Below are positions 34,372-43,445 of a DNA stretch of 64,000 nucleotides, one piece after another; the first letter of the stretch is position 1, and the number at the start of each line of letters is the position of its first letter. The notes beneath the pieces were generated by a model. It had not been told where the DNA came from. It worked only from the letters and a program-made list of their open reading frames with translations, and searched no databases. The DNA lies in the NCBI GenBank assembly GCA_017412245.1, contig JAFPYI010000016.1, forward strand, positions 1 through 64,000, written 5' to 3'. The position numbers and the translations under genes are program-made. This DNA is from Paludibacteraceae bacterium. GTDB lineage: Bacteria; Bacteroidota; Bacteroidia; Bacteroidales; Paludibacteraceae.

Positions 34372-36972
34372 ATGAAAAAATTATTTACATTAGCCGCTGC
34401 TCTCTTGGCAAGCTTTAGCCTCTGGGCAGCAGTTACAGTGCCCTCTGGCACCTTAGACCCAGCAGAGGTTCCTACAACCGGATGGGCAGGAAAGTATTCT
34501 CCTGCTTACGTTGAAAATGGCGACTGGGTATGTTTCTCTTCGTACGAGATTTATCAATCTACACAATCATGGGCTGACAAGGGGACAAGCGGCTCTACAG
34601 ACGGAACGTGGGCGGCAATTGATCCTTTCCCTGCCCAAAGTGCATGGACGACTAATGACGGAAAAGTTGCGACATTGAACGGAACGAGCAAAGGCCCGTA
34701 CTACTATCGTATTACCAAAACAACAGATGTCGCAATCTTAGGGAAAAGTGGTTCTAACAAAAAACGTACTATTTTTCTAGAGGCTTATTTGCTCACAGAT
34801 GGAGAAGTTGGAGATACTCCTGTAAAAAGCAATAGTTTTGAAGTTAACGACGATGCCATTGCAAGCATTTCTGAACTAGATGGTTCTAAAGAATATGTCA
34901 TTGTGGTTCGTCAAGAAGGTTCTGGATCGGGAGGTTCAAGTTCTGGCAATAGTCCATATTACGCAATCGCTTTCAAAAAAGCCGCAGCTGCTCCTGTTAC
35001 AGATCCGGTTGCTTCCGTTACTATTGAAGGTCCTACAGAGGCTGCCGTTGGTTTTGCTGCAAAATACACTGCTACAACCGACGTGGCTGCTACTGAGTAC
35101 AAATGGTTCGTTGACGACGTTGAGCAAACCGGCGAGACCAAGAAGACTTTCGAGTTCACTCCTGCCGCTAAAGGCGCTATCTATGCTATCGTTTGCAAAG
35201 CTCGCAATGACAACAATGCTACTGACGAATGGATTGCTTCTACCGCTATCAACGTAACCGGCACCAAACTCTGCGGCGAGTTATTTAAAGCTACTACCCA
35301 AGGAACTGTTACCGGTGTCATCGGTGGTACATATGACACCAACAATGGTACAGGCGATACCAAGAAATTGGACAAGAGCAAATATTATGGAGTAAAATTG
35401 GCTAACGGTTCATTTATGGCTGGTGATGTATTCACTATCAATGTAACTACAGCTGCCAATACTGAGGGTAGTAAATTTATGCTTTATGCAGACAAAGAGG
35501 GTACAGACCTTATTGTTGACGCAGGAAGCGAAGGTTATCTCAACGTGACAGGTGAGTTGACAGTAACTCTGCCTGCTGCTGCTAATGGTAAAAATTCCAT
35601 TTATCTCTATCGTGAAAACGGTAACACACAATGGAATCCGACATTCAATTGGTTCTCTGTTACTCGTTCTTGTGAGGACAGCAACGATGCTACTATTCAC
35701 AGCCTCACCGTTAACGGTAATGAGGTGGCTGAAAATAACGGCCTGTTCGAATACACTCTCAGTGCTTCTTATGAAGAGCCAACCGTTACTATCGCATTTG
35801 AGATTCACCCGTTGGCAACAATCAAGTATGGCTTGAGCAATCCGTATGAGTTGACTACTCCGGACGTGGGCGATTCAAGAGGCCAGGCATTCACTATCAT
35901 TGCTGAAGATGGTACAGAGAAGACTTATACTGTTCAAATTTACAAATCTGCTGAACTTAGCAACGATTGGCATTTGAAAGAGTTAAGCGTAGAAGGTTAT
36001 ACACTCACTCCTGAGTTTGATACGGAAACTTTGACATATCATATCACACGTGCTTACGAAGCAGCAAATCCTGCTGTAAGCGCAATAACAGCCGTAGCAC
36101 GCCACGAAGGTGCAACGGTTGAGATTCAGGATTACTCCGGTACGGCAACGCCAAACTTCACTATCAACGTTACCGCAGAAAATGGTAGCGAAAACGCATA
36201 TGTCATCTGGATTGATGTAGCTCCGGCTGTTAAGAAAATCAACGAGGTTATCCTCAGCAACGGTTATAGCGCATACATCGTTGAAGGTCAATCTGTTGAA
36301 CCGTTCATCATCAACGGTTTCTATCTCGCTGGTCAAGAAGCTCCGACTGTTAAGAGTTATCAAGTAAACGACGGTACCACTTGGGCTATTGATGGCAACA
36401 ACATTACCCTTACCGGTGCTGACAACTCCATCGCTCTCTATTCATTAGTTCTTGCTGAGGTGGCTCCGGTAGAGTTCAGCGCAGACGAAATCACTTTCGA
36501 TGGTACAGAGGCTTGGGTTAAAGCAGCTAACGGCTTTGGCGCAGACAAAGGCGGTTGGAAATTCTCCAAGACCGACTCGGACTTCAGCCGTGAAATAGCA
36601 GGTAAGACTCACGTAGAGTTCTTCCTCCCGGCTTGCGACACCGTTGTTCTGAAAGCCGGTGCAAGCGGTACAGAGCGTGACGTACGCTTCTACGTAAACG
36701 GGACACAACTTGGCGACAAAGCTAAACTGACCAAGGCCGGTGTAGCTCTCGCAGTTGAGCAAAGCGCTCCGTTCATGCTGACTGTTGCTTCTGCACAAAC
36801 CAGTGGTGATGGTGGCGTAGGCGCACTCCGCATGGCGAAGAAACCGGTTGACCCGACAGCTATTGATAACACCAACGATGAAGTAAAAGCTGTTAAGATT
36901 ATCCGCGATGGCCAACTCTTCATCCAAAAGAAGGGTGTCCTCTACAACGCACAAGGCGCTGTTGTAAAATAA
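34372..36972 (+). CDS. Large secreted multidomain protein with cadherin-like repeats and C-terminal tag
   Basis: This 866-residue protein has a signal peptide (LFTLAAALLASFSLWA). Visible modules are an N-terminal beta domain, a PKD/Ig-like domain (VASVTIEGPTEAAVGFAAKY to AIVCKARN), a carbohydrate-binding-like beta domain, then two cadherin-like beta-sandwich repeats (HSLTVNGNEV to YTVQIYK; LKELSVEGYTL to YVIWIDVAP). It ends with the shared tag VKIIRDGQLFIQKKGVLYNA plus QGAVVK. There is no catalytic motif. It is probably a surface or secreted adhesin/binding protein. The C-terminal placement of the tag parallels the C10 protease. Confidence 0.75.
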   Translation: MKKLFTLAAALLASFSLWAAVTVPSGTLDPAEVPTTGWAGKYSPAYVENGDWVCFSSYEIYQSTQSWADKGTSGSTDGTWAAIDPFPAQSAWTTNDGKVATLNGTSKGPYYYRITKTTDVAILGKSGSNKKRTIFLEAYLLTDGEVGDTPVKSNSFEVNDDAIASISELDGSKEYVIVVRQEGSGSGGSSSGNSPYYAIAFKKAAAAPVTDPVASVTIEGPTEAAVGFAAKYTATTDVAATEYKWFVDDVEQTGETKKTFEFTPAAKGAIYAIVCKARNDNNATDEWIASTAINVTGTKLCGELFKATTQGTVTGVIGGTYDTNNGTGDTKKLDKSKYYGVKLANGSFMAGDVFTINVTTAANTEGSKFMLYADKEGTDLIVDAGSEGYLNVTGELTVTLPAAANGKNSIYLYRENGNTQWNPTFNWFSVTRSCEDSNDATIHSLTVNGNEVAENNGLFEYTLSASYEEPTVTIAFEIHPLATIKYGLSNPYELTTPDVGDSRGQAFTIIAEDGTEKTYTVQIYKSAELSNDWHLKELSVEGYTLTPEFDTETLTYHITRAYEAANPAVSAITAVARHEGATVEIQDYSGTATPNFTINVTAENGSENAYVIWIDVAPAVKKINEVILSNGYSAYIVEGQSVEPFIINGFYLAGQEAPTVKSYQVNDGTTWAIDGNNITLTGADNSIALYSLVLAEVAPVEFSADEITFDGTEAWVKAANGFGADKGGWKFSKTDSDFSREIAGKTHVEFFLPACDTVVLKAGASGTERDVRFYVNGTQLGDKAKLTKAGVALAVEQSAPFMLTVASAQTSGDGGVGALRMAKKPVDPTAIDNTNDEVKAVKIIRDGQLFIQKKGVLYNAQGAVVK

Positions 36973-36980
36973 AAAAGAAA

Positions 36981-37038
36981 CCTCTCCCCATCCCCTCCTT
37001 TGGAGGGGAAAAGGGGAAAGATAATAAAGCTTTATTAT
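36981..37038 (+). terminator. Hairpin pair after large secreted protein
   Basis: CCCCTCC-TTT-GGAGGGG (36992-37008) lies in a C-rich then G-rich text-like repeat, followed by a perfect 18-base palindrome ATAATAAAGCTTTATTAT (37021-37038). They probably end or attenuate transcription of the upstream gene. Confidence 0.5.
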
Positions 37039-37064
37039 TGTTTAACTTTTAATTCATTAAATTT

Positions 37065-37328
37065 ATGAAGAAAATGTTATGGATTGCAGCTATCGCTTTC
37101 GCAATGGTTAGCTGCGGTAACAAACCGGCTGAGCAAGCTGAAGAAGCACAAGAAGCTGCTCCGGTAGAAGTTGTTGAAGAAGCTCCTGCTGCTCCTGCTG
37201 CAGAGTGTGAGGCTAAAGAAGAGCCGAAAGCTGAAGAAACTCCTGCTCAAGAGAAAGAGAAAAGCTTGATTCAACGCGCAGTTGAACTCGGCGAAGATGT
37301 AGCTAAAGAAGTTGAGGAAAACAAATAA
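37065..37328 (+). CDS. Small Glu/Ala-rich lipoprotein
   Basis: The 87-residue protein has a lipoprotein signal (WIAAIAFAMVSCGNK) and a body of Glu, Ala, Pro and Lys (EVVEEAPAAPAAE, EETPAQEKEKS) ending in an amphipathic helix (LIQRAVELGEDVAKEVEEN). No fold or family is recognised. Small acidic lipoproteins of this type are frequent in Bacteroidales. It is closed by strong hairpins downstream. Confidence 0.65.
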   Translation: MKKMLWIAAIAFAMVSCGNKPAEQAEEAQEAAPVEVVEEAPAAPAAECEAKEEPKAEETPAQEKEKSLIQRAVELGEDVAKEVEENK

Positions 37329-37342
37329 TAACGCTACTTCTT

Positions 37343-37390
37343 GAGACTTTGTCTCATAAATAAAGAAGCGACCATCTGGCCGCTTCTTTA
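37343..37390 (+). terminator. Double hairpin terminator
   Basis: GAGAC-TTT-GTCTC (37343-37355) is followed by a ten-base stem TAAAGAAGCG (37361-37370) / CGCTTCTTTA (37381-37390) and then a T-rich tract. Confidence 0.75.
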
Positions 37391-37397
37391 CTTTTTA

Positions 37398-37429
37398 TTT
37401 GCATATGTCATTTTTTTGTAGTACCTTTG
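37398..37429 (+). promoter_or_regulatory. Housekeeping promoter upstream of grpE
   Basis: TTTG (37398-37401), 20 bases, TACCTTTG (37422-37429). It would give a leader of about 170 bases before grpE. Confidence 0.8.
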
Positions 37430-37523
37430 CAGGCGGAAACAACGCGAAGAGACTTATTGCTTCGAATATAGCCTGAAAGGATAACCCTTTGTGACACAAA
37501 TATTCTTCCCGGATGCCGATATA

Positions 37524-37566
37524 TGACAAATTGGCAGTTTTTGCGTGCGTGGCACGAGAGTTGATT
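37524..37566 (+). promoter_or_regulatory. Candidate sigma-54-type promoter with upstream dyad
   Basis: TGGCACG (37550-37556), four bases, TTGATT (37561-37566) matches the -24/-12 layout of sigma-54 promoters except for A in place of C in the -12 GC. The dyad TGACA-AAT-TGGCA (37524-37536) just upstream resembles an activator site. The grpE ATG is 39 bases downstream. This is inference from pattern only. Confidence 0.45.
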
Positions 37567-37604
37567 GATGGAAAGAGAACAAAAAAGAATAGCTGATCGA
37601 GATT

Positions 37605-38126
37605 ATGAGTAAGAAAAAAAATAAAGAACATGTAGAGTCCCAAGAGACCGTAGAAACAGTAGAAACTGCGGCCCCTGAAATTTCCATTGAGGACTTACAA
37701 GCACGCATTGCGGAACTGGAGGACAAAAACCTGCGTATGCTGGCAGAGTTCGACAATTTCCGTCGTCGCACCAATAAGGAGAAATTGGAACTGATGGAGA
37801 CTGCCGGAGAACGCATCTTCACAGAAATGCTGCCATTGGTAGACGATTTCGAGCGCGCAACGGAAGCCATGGAAAAAACAGACGATATCGAAGCCGTGCG
37901 TGAAGGCATTCGACTCATTCAACAGAAATTCCTCTCTTTCCTCGACAAACATGATGTGCATGCTATCGAGACCAAAGACGCAGATTTCAATACGGATGAG
38001 CACGAAGCAGTAACCACGTTTGCGGCCGGAGAAGATAAAAAAGGCAAAGTGATTGACTGTACACAACGAGGCTACAAACTCGGCGATAAAGTCATCCGCT
38101 TCGCAAAAGTAGTTGTGGGAGAATAA
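37605..38126 (+). CDS. grpE: Nucleotide exchange factor GrpE
   Basis: GrpE releases ADP from DnaK during protein folding. The 173-residue product has the long N-terminal helix (IEDLQARIAELEDKNLRMLA, EFDNFRRRTNKEK), and the C-terminal beta domain (KGKVIDCTQRGYKLGDKVIR, FAKVVVG). The length is normal. It opens a chaperone unit with dnaJ, interrupted by a four-helix-bundle gene. Upstream are a standard promoter and a possible heat-shock-type alternative promoter. Confidence 0.95.
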   Translation: MSKKKNKEHVESQETVETVETAAPEISIEDLQARIAELEDKNLRMLAEFDNFRRRTNKEKLELMETAGERIFTEMLPLVDDFERATEAMEKTDDIEAVREGIRLIQQKFLSFLDKHDVHAIETKDADFNTDEHEAVTTFAAGEDKKGKVIDCTQRGYKLGDKVIRFAKVVVGE

Positions 38127-38190
38127 ATTCAAGTACCATTTGGTCATGTACCATGTACCATTTATTTGTTCATTTAATCATTGAGTCGTT
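38127..38190. repeat. Text-like repeat, left flank of four-helix gene
   Basis: Units of GTACCATT and ATTTGGTCAT, then TTATTTGTTCATTTAATCAT and TGAGTCGTT, fill the space after grpE. The sequence is an imperfect inverted copy of the right flank (38551-38616), sharing ATTTGGTCAT and TTATTTTGTTATTGAG-like segments. Confidence 0.55.
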
Positions 38191-38550
38191 ATGACACGAG
38201 AAGAACTGAAAGAACGTTATCGGCAATTTTCGCTGCGTATTATCAAAATGGTTGACGCCATGCCGAATACCATTTCTGCTAATGCTATCGCCAAGCAAAT
38301 AGTTCGTTCAGGTACTTCTCCGGCCGCTAATTATCGGGCTGCATGCCTGGCAAAATCCGACAAGGATTTTATTAACAAACTCAAAATGGTTGAAGAAGAA
38401 ATAGATGAGACAAGTCATTGGCTGAGTATTATAATTGATAGTGGAATGTTGCCCAAATCGCGTGTGCAAGACCTGTATGACGAAAGTATCGAACTGAGCA
38501 AAATTACCAGCAAATCAATTACTACGGCTAAATCCAAAGTAGATTTGTAA
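38191..38550 (+). CDS. Four-helix bundle protein (S23/IVS-type)
   Basis: The 119-residue protein matches the four-helix bundle (23S rRNA intervening-sequence, S23) family: FSLRIIKMVDAMPNTISANA, AKQIVRSGTSPAANYRAAC, FINKLKMVEEEIDETSHWLS. Members form pentamers and are found in rRNA intervening sequences or as lone chromosomal genes; the function is unclear. Here the gene sits between grpE and dnaJ, flanked by related text-like repeats, a sign it was inserted as a unit. No RNA gene is close. Confidence 0.85.
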   Translation: MTREELKERYRQFSLRIIKMVDAMPNTISANAIAKQIVRSGTSPAANYRAACLAKSDKDFINKLKMVEEEIDETSHWLSIIIDSGMLPKSRVQDLYDESIELSKITSKSITTAKSKVDL

Positions 38551-38616
38551 TTGACCAAATGGCTCAATAACAAAATAAATGACCAAATTGTAAATGTCCA
38601 AATCGTAAATATCTTT
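38551..38616. repeat. Text-like repeat, right flank of four-helix gene
   Basis: Units GACCAAAT, CAATAACAAAATAAATGACC and AAATCGTAAAT fill the leader of dnaJ. Reverse-complemented it resembles 38127-38190. Read in frame it would extend dnaJ by 22 residues, which is not expected for the family. Confidence 0.55.
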
Positions 38617-39780
38617 ATGGCAGAGAAAAGAGATTACTATGAAGTGTTAGGCGTGGAGAAAAACGCCAGCGCTGAAGAAATAAAAAAGGCATACCGCAAG
38701 AAAGCCATTCAATATCACCCTGACAAAAATCCGGGCGATAAAGAAGCCGAGGAGAAATTCAAAGAGGCTGCAGAAGCTTATGAAGTTCTCTCCGACCCGC
38801 AGAAACGGCAACGCTATGACCAATTCGGTTTCGCAGGCATGCAAGGCGCAGGAGGATTCTCCGGCGGTGGCATGAGTATGGAAGATATCTTCTCCCATTT
38901 CGGCGATATTTTCGAAGGAGCAGGATTTGATTTGGGCGACCTCGGAAATATGTTCATGGGCGGAGGACGCAGTCGTGGCCAGCGCGTGAGACGTGGAAGT
39001 GACATGCGCGTCAAAGTACGCCTGACGCTCGAAGAGATTGCTGCAGGATGCGAGAAGAAAATCAAAGTTCGCAAACTCATACAATGCAAATCCTGTAACG
39101 GAACAGGAAGTGCCGACGGTTCAACGGAAACCTGTCCGACTTGTAAAGGCTCCGGACGTATGATCCGTCAGCAAAGAGGTATATTCGGCATGATGCAAGT
39201 ACAAACCGAATGTGAGACCTGTCACGGCGAAGGAAAAATCATCAAAAACCGCTGCCCGAAATGTAACGGAGAAGGCGTTATACGCGATGAAGAGATAATC
39301 ACCATCACTATTCCGGCAGGCGTAGCAGGAGGCATGCAACTGACTGTCTCCGGAAAAGGAAATGCAGCTCCGCGCGGAGGTGTCAACGGTGATTTGTTAG
39401 TGCTCATCGAAGAAGAGGAACACAAAGATTTCATTCGCCAAGACAGCGATTTGATTTATAACCTCTTGCTCGATATGCCTACAGCCGTTCTCGGAGGACA
39501 AGTACAAATTCCTACCCTCAACGGCGAAGCAAAAATAACCATCACTCCCGGAACACAACCCGGAAAAGTGTTACGAATGAGAGGAAAAGGTCTGCCGCGC
39601 ATCGACCAATACGGACGAAACTACGGCACAGGCGATTTGCTCATCAATGTAGGAGTATATATCCCGGAAAAACTCTCTAAGGACGAGCGCAAACTGATAG
39701 AGCAGCTTCAGGACAGCCCGAATATCGCTCCGGGCGCAGCAGACAAGAAGAATTTCTTCAGAAACCTCTTCGGAATATGA
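38617..39780 (+). CDS. dnaJ: Chaperone DnaJ
   Basis: DnaJ (Hsp40) stimulates DnaK ATPase and delivers unfolded proteins. The J-domain is at residues 5-70 with HPDKN, followed by a Gly/Phe-rich region ([16 protein letters not shown]), four CxxCxGxG zinc repeats ([32 protein letters not shown]) and the substrate-binding C-domains. It is 387 residues from ATG 38617 ([12 protein letters not shown]). The repeat-derived upstream in-frame ATG-like start is rejected. The stop overlaps the next ATG by four bases. Confidence 0.96.
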   Translation: MAEKRDYYEVLGVEKNASAEEIKKAYRKKAIQYHPDKNPGDKEAEEKFKEAAEAYEVLSDPQKRQRYDQFGFAGMQGAGGFSGGGMSMEDIFSHFGDIFEGAGFDLGDLGNMFMGGGRSRGQRVRRGSDMRVKVRLTLEEIAAGCEKKIKVRKLIQCKSCNGTGSADGSTETCPTCKGSGRMIRQQRGIFGMMQVQTECETCHGEGKIIKNRCPKCNGEGVIRDEEIITITIPAGVAGGMQLTVSGKGNAAPRGGVNGDLLVLIEEEEHKDFIRQDSDLIYNLLLDMPTAVLGGQVQIPTLNGEAKITITPGTQPGKVLRMRGKGLPRIDQYGRNYGTGDLLINVGVYIPEKLSKDERKLIEQLQDSPNIAPGAADKKNFFRNLFGI

Positions 39781-42248
39781 GAAAATCAATGGTAATATTC
39801 TCTCTGTTATGCCTCTCCACGATTATTCGTGCTGAGGCATTTCCGGTTTTTGGTATTGATTCTGTCCAATCGACCTTCTTCCGTGATTGGTATCAGACAA
39901 CGGATTTAGGACATTACCTGGACAACTGCAACGATTATGTAGTCTATGAGACAGAAACCACAGGAGAATGGAACCTTGGAGACCAAAATGTATTTTCCAT
40001 CGCCGGCAATTCTTTTAGACAAAACAAATATACCCTCAACGGAATGAGAATCGATTCCCGCACGCAAGCAGGGCATTCGTTTTTGCATTTCGGCATGGAT
40101 AGAACGGCATTGGCATTGGATTACCATAACGGAATATTAAATTTTACCGACGACTCTCTCCAAAAACAATCCCTCCGCCTGACAGGAAATGTAGGCAATT
40201 TAGGAGGAATCTCTCCCGGCACACGAGAGATGATTAATCTTTTCCATTCGTCAGGCGAAGAACGCACCATGGATAGAAGACCCGTAGAAATGCGAAATCA
40301 CATGGTTGGAGCCGGTACAGCTGAAATGACTTTCGCTATCCCTGCATACGGAAATCAATATTACCAACACGCCTATGTCCATTACGGCAGAAGAAAATTA
40401 GATGCTTTTGACCCGACCGGAATATCCGGCATGTACAACGCGGATTTTTATACCGCTCAGTTGGACGGCCAAATACCGCTACGAAAAAATAATGTCATTG
40501 ACCATTTGAATTATTTCTTGGTTACCAATGGTCGCACAGACTATGGTTCGGAGTTTTATTTCAACCGCAATGAACAAGCGCTTCAGCGTACCTACCAAGC
40601 AGGTTTATATGCCGTTAAGCAGTTTGCCAATGAGGGAAATCTGGTTCTTGGTTTGAGTTACGAACTCAATTCGCTCCGCCATGACACACTATCCTTCGCA
40701 CGAAATATTTTAGACCAAGACGGAGAAGCCTTTGAACCTTGGTACGCCGACGGACGATTGCATGCCGTCAATCTCTCCGTGCAATACGACCAACCGCTCT
40801 TGCCGTGGTTACGAATCCACGCGGAAGGTTACAACTCATTGCTTCATTTTCGTCCTACAACGACCGAATGGACCAATAGCCTTTATTCGCAATCCATCAG
40901 CGATGCTACGCCCACTCCGCTATATACGTATCATTGGCATTCACAATCTTTCAATTCCGGAATCCTGGAAAATGAAGTAAAGGTGATTGCTCAAAAAGAA
41001 GTAGCAAAAGGACTGAACTTACAAGGTTACGTTGGTGTTTCATTGGATGGAATGATTTTGGGCAACGGTAAATCGGTTATCACACCTAACTGGTTGGCAA
41101 AAATAGCTATCGATTACACACCTGTCTGGTGGTTCCGCTTTGGCGTTTCCGTCAGCCATCATCGGATGTCCTATACTTGGAATGAGGTAGCATATCTCAG
41201 CAGTGATTACATGTCGGGAGACATTCGTTATGATGATAACACACTGCTCGCCACTACAGGAGGAGCATTCCATACACCGGATAAAAAACTATGGATGCAT
41301 CAACCGTCATACGCGATGCTGGACCTACCTATACATTTTCTTTTCGGGCGTTCTAAACGACACGAGATTGCCATACTTAGTTCCATCCGCAAGTATTACA
41401 ACCAATGGTTCACATCCTATACTGACGGTCTTGATGCGAACATGATAGCACAGGATGGAGTTTATTACCAACGCGAAGGAGAAAAACAATATTCTGTCAC
41501 CACACAACCTCTCGATTTGATGTCTTCACGCGTAGGCGGACGAACACCTTATTACATGTCTAATATTGTTCGCTACACCTACACAGGACGCAAATGGTTC
41601 GTCCTACTCAGTTGGCAGAGCTATTTGATGTCAGGACTGAGCACCATGGGAAATGGACCTTTACATAATAATATCGGCGTTTTATCAGAGTCTTCTGCAA
41701 ACCCCAACACCTATGTAGCTTTAAGTGAGTCCAATGCTCCGCATCAAGGAAATTGCAGGCTTAATCAAGATAAATCATTTATCCTGCGACTGCAAGTGAC
41801 ATACAATGCCTGCAAGTATTTCTCGATAGGTCTGAACGGAAAATTCAAAGATGGCCAACCCTTCTCTACCTTTACGGCTGCACCGGCTATAGTGAATGGT
41901 CATCAACAAGTGGCGCTATTGCATTCTGATGCTAAAGGAATCAATATGGCCAATAATGCTTTCGGCAAACGGGAAGATGCGTTCTTCAATATCGAATTGC
42001 GCGCAACAGGTCGTTGGTGGGTACGCGGTATTCCTATGTCACTGGAGGTTTTATGCTACAATATCTACGATTTCGGAACAGCACTAACGGAATATACGTT
42101 TGATGACTATAATCATCCGACTTACCCGCATTGGACTGTAGAAAGAGGAATCGAAACGATGAAAGATAGTCGCACCTCCATGAGTCTATGCATTCCCCGT
42201 GGTCTGCTTTTCACGTTCCGTGTAGGACTGGAGAAGGATAAAGACTAA
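39777..42248 (+). CDS. TonB-receptor-like outer-membrane protein
   Basis: The 823-residue protein has a signal peptide ([16 protein letters not shown]) and aromatic, alternating beta-strand segments typical of a large outer-membrane barrel. A plug-like stretch ([20 protein letters not shown]) near residues 80-100 resembles TonB-dependent receptor plugs, but a carboxypeptidase-like N-domain and a clear TonB box are not evident. The C-terminus ends [14 protein letters not shown]. The ATG overlaps the dnaJ stop, and the 3' end overlaps the convergent ligase gene by 63 bases. Substrate unknown. Confidence 0.65.
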   Translation: MRKSMVIFSLLCLSTIIRAEAFPVFGIDSVQSTFFRDWYQTTDLGHYLDNCNDYVVYETETTGEWNLGDQNVFSIAGNSFRQNKYTLNGMRIDSRTQAGHSFLHFGMDRTALALDYHNGILNFTDDSLQKQSLRLTGNVGNLGGISPGTREMINLFHSSGEERTMDRRPVEMRNHMVGAGTAEMTFAIPAYGNQYYQHAYVHYGRRKLDAFDPTGISGMYNADFYTAQLDGQIPLRKNNVIDHLNYFLVTNGRTDYGSEFYFNRNEQALQRTYQAGLYAVKQFANEGNLVLGLSYELNSLRHDTLSFARNILDQDGEAFEPWYADGRLHAVNLSVQYDQPLLPWLRIHAEGYNSLLHFRPTTTEWTNSLYSQSISDATPTPLYTYHWHSQSFNSGILENEVKVIAQKEVAKGLNLQGYVGVSLDGMILGNGKSVITPNWLAKIAIDYTPVWWFRFGVSVSHHRMSYTWNEVAYLSSDYMSGDIRYDDNTLLATTGGAFHTPDKKLWMHQPSYAMLDLPIHFLFGRSKRHEIAILSSIRKYYNQWFTSYTDGLDANMIAQDGVYYQREGEKQYSVTTQPLDLMSSRVGGRTPYYMSNIVRYTYTGRKWFVLLSWQSYLMSGLSTMGNGPLHNNIGVLSESSANPNTYVALSESNAPHQGNCRLNQDKSFILRLQVTYNACKYFSIGLNGKFKDGQPFSTFTAAPAIVNGHQQVALLHSDAKGINMANNAFGKREDAFFNIELRATGRWWVRGIPMSLEVLCYNIYDFGTALTEYTFDDYNHPTYPHWTVERGIETMKDSRTSMSLCIPRGLLFTFRVGLEKDKD

Positions 42249-43445
42249 TCCTACAGCCCATAAAGCAATACCGTCGAACTTGCCGAACATACAGTCGGTA
42301 AGCATGTTGAGCATAAAGAGAATCAAGAAAAGAGTAGCCGTATATTTGCCTTTCCCGCGTGCACAAATAGGCATCGAAAGCCAAGCCAGGATAAAGAAGA
42401 TCATCCCAAAAACGCCTATCTCCATCATCTCTTCCAGATATTGATTATGGCTATGGTAGTTCTTCATCACATATCCCTCATAATGCGCTGCTTCAAACCG
42501 CTCAAGCATATATTGCCTACTCTGTCCTGCGCCTAAGCCATACCAGATATAATCTTGCGGCTGCTGCAAGGCAAATCCCCATATATTAAACCGCACATCG
42601 TGCTCATAACTCACTTCTCGCATCTCTGTGATATCCGAGATATCAAACTCCTGCATACGCGGATGCAGTTTGAGCAATCCTCCACCGATAACAATTCCTA
42701 AAAGCAGAATACCTAAACCGTAAGTAAGACGAAAACGTTTGGGCAAGGCATAAATGATGACCGCTACAAGGATAGCAGCACAAGTTAAAACCGATTGACG
42801 GGAACCCGTTAGTTGAATCGTAGAAATCATGACAATGGCTGCCGGTATTAACAGCGCCAAACGCTTACGGTATAATTGTATGGCTATAATCAGTCCGAAT
42901 AATTCAACACTGCATAAAAACAAACGGTGTTTGAAATGGGATATATTGTCCGAAAGGAACACCCACCATTCTTTGTGCTGAGTCCATGGTTCAGCCAACG
43001 GCAAGGAAGAAGCAAAGTCCGGATGGAAAAACAAAAACGCCATCCAGCAGATATACAATGGTACGGCAGCTACACAACTCCAAACCAGCACTTTTCCTAC
43101 TTGCTGCCAGTTGTAATACGTATTCACGCCCCATAGACCAATAGGAATAAGCAAACCGAAAGTCATATATCGCTCCATTTCCCAACGCCACGCGGCTATA
43201 TCAGGTGACCATAAACCGGAAAGGAGTTTCCATAGATACCATACTCCAAACAGGATAAACGGTATAGCCATCGTATTAGTTTTGAGGCATTGAGGTTTAC
43301 GTATCCATCGTGCTTCCAAAAACCAACTGATAAGCCACAGAACGCAAGCATACCGAAGTGCTACTTGCGGAAATGGCAAGAGAGCCACCACTACGAGGAA
43401 TAACCAATAATTCACTCGCCTTACAATATCCTGATAGTTTTTCAT
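42186..43445 (-). CDS. O-antigen ligase/polymerase-like membrane protein
   Basis: This 419-residue protein has about ten to twelve hydrophobic helices and the features of the Wzy/WaaL (O-antigen ligase) family: TGSRQSVLTCAAILVAV, then a large loop with YGLGAGQSRQYMLERFEAA and NYHSHNQYLEEMMEIGVFG. Such proteins polymerise O units or join glycans to lipid A core. It is downstream of a GT2-kinase fusion with a four-base overlap and belongs to a surface polysaccharide unit on the minus strand. Its last codons overlap the convergent barrel gene. Confidence 0.85.
   Translation of the reverse strand: MKNYQDIVRRVNYWLFLVVVALLPFPQVALRYACVLWLISWFLEARWIRKPQCLKTNTMAIPFILFGVWYLWKLLSGLWSPDIAAWRWEMERYMTFGLLIPIGLWGVNTYYNWQQVGKVLVWSCVAAVPLYICWMAFLFFHPDFASSLPLAEPWTQHKEWWVFLSDNISHFKHRLFLCSVELFGLIIAIQLYRKRLALLIPAAIVMISTIQLTGSRQSVLTCAAILVAVIIYALPKRFRLTYGLGILLLGIVIGGGLLKLHPRMQEFDISDITEMREVSYEHDVRFNIWGFALQQPQDYIWYGLGAGQSRQYMLERFEAAHYEGYVMKNYHSHNQYLEEMMEIGVFGMIFFILAWLSMPICARGKGKYTATLFLILFMLNMLTDCMFGKFDGIALWAVGLVFILLQSYTEREKQTTGNA

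Noticed and set aside
34880..35257. Second frame within the large secreted protein
   Set aside because: It is Leu-rich by frame shadowing and lacks a start context or family match.
38551..38616. N-terminal extension of DnaJ
   Set aside because: The extension is translated text-like repeat and the J-domain begins normally at ATG 38617.
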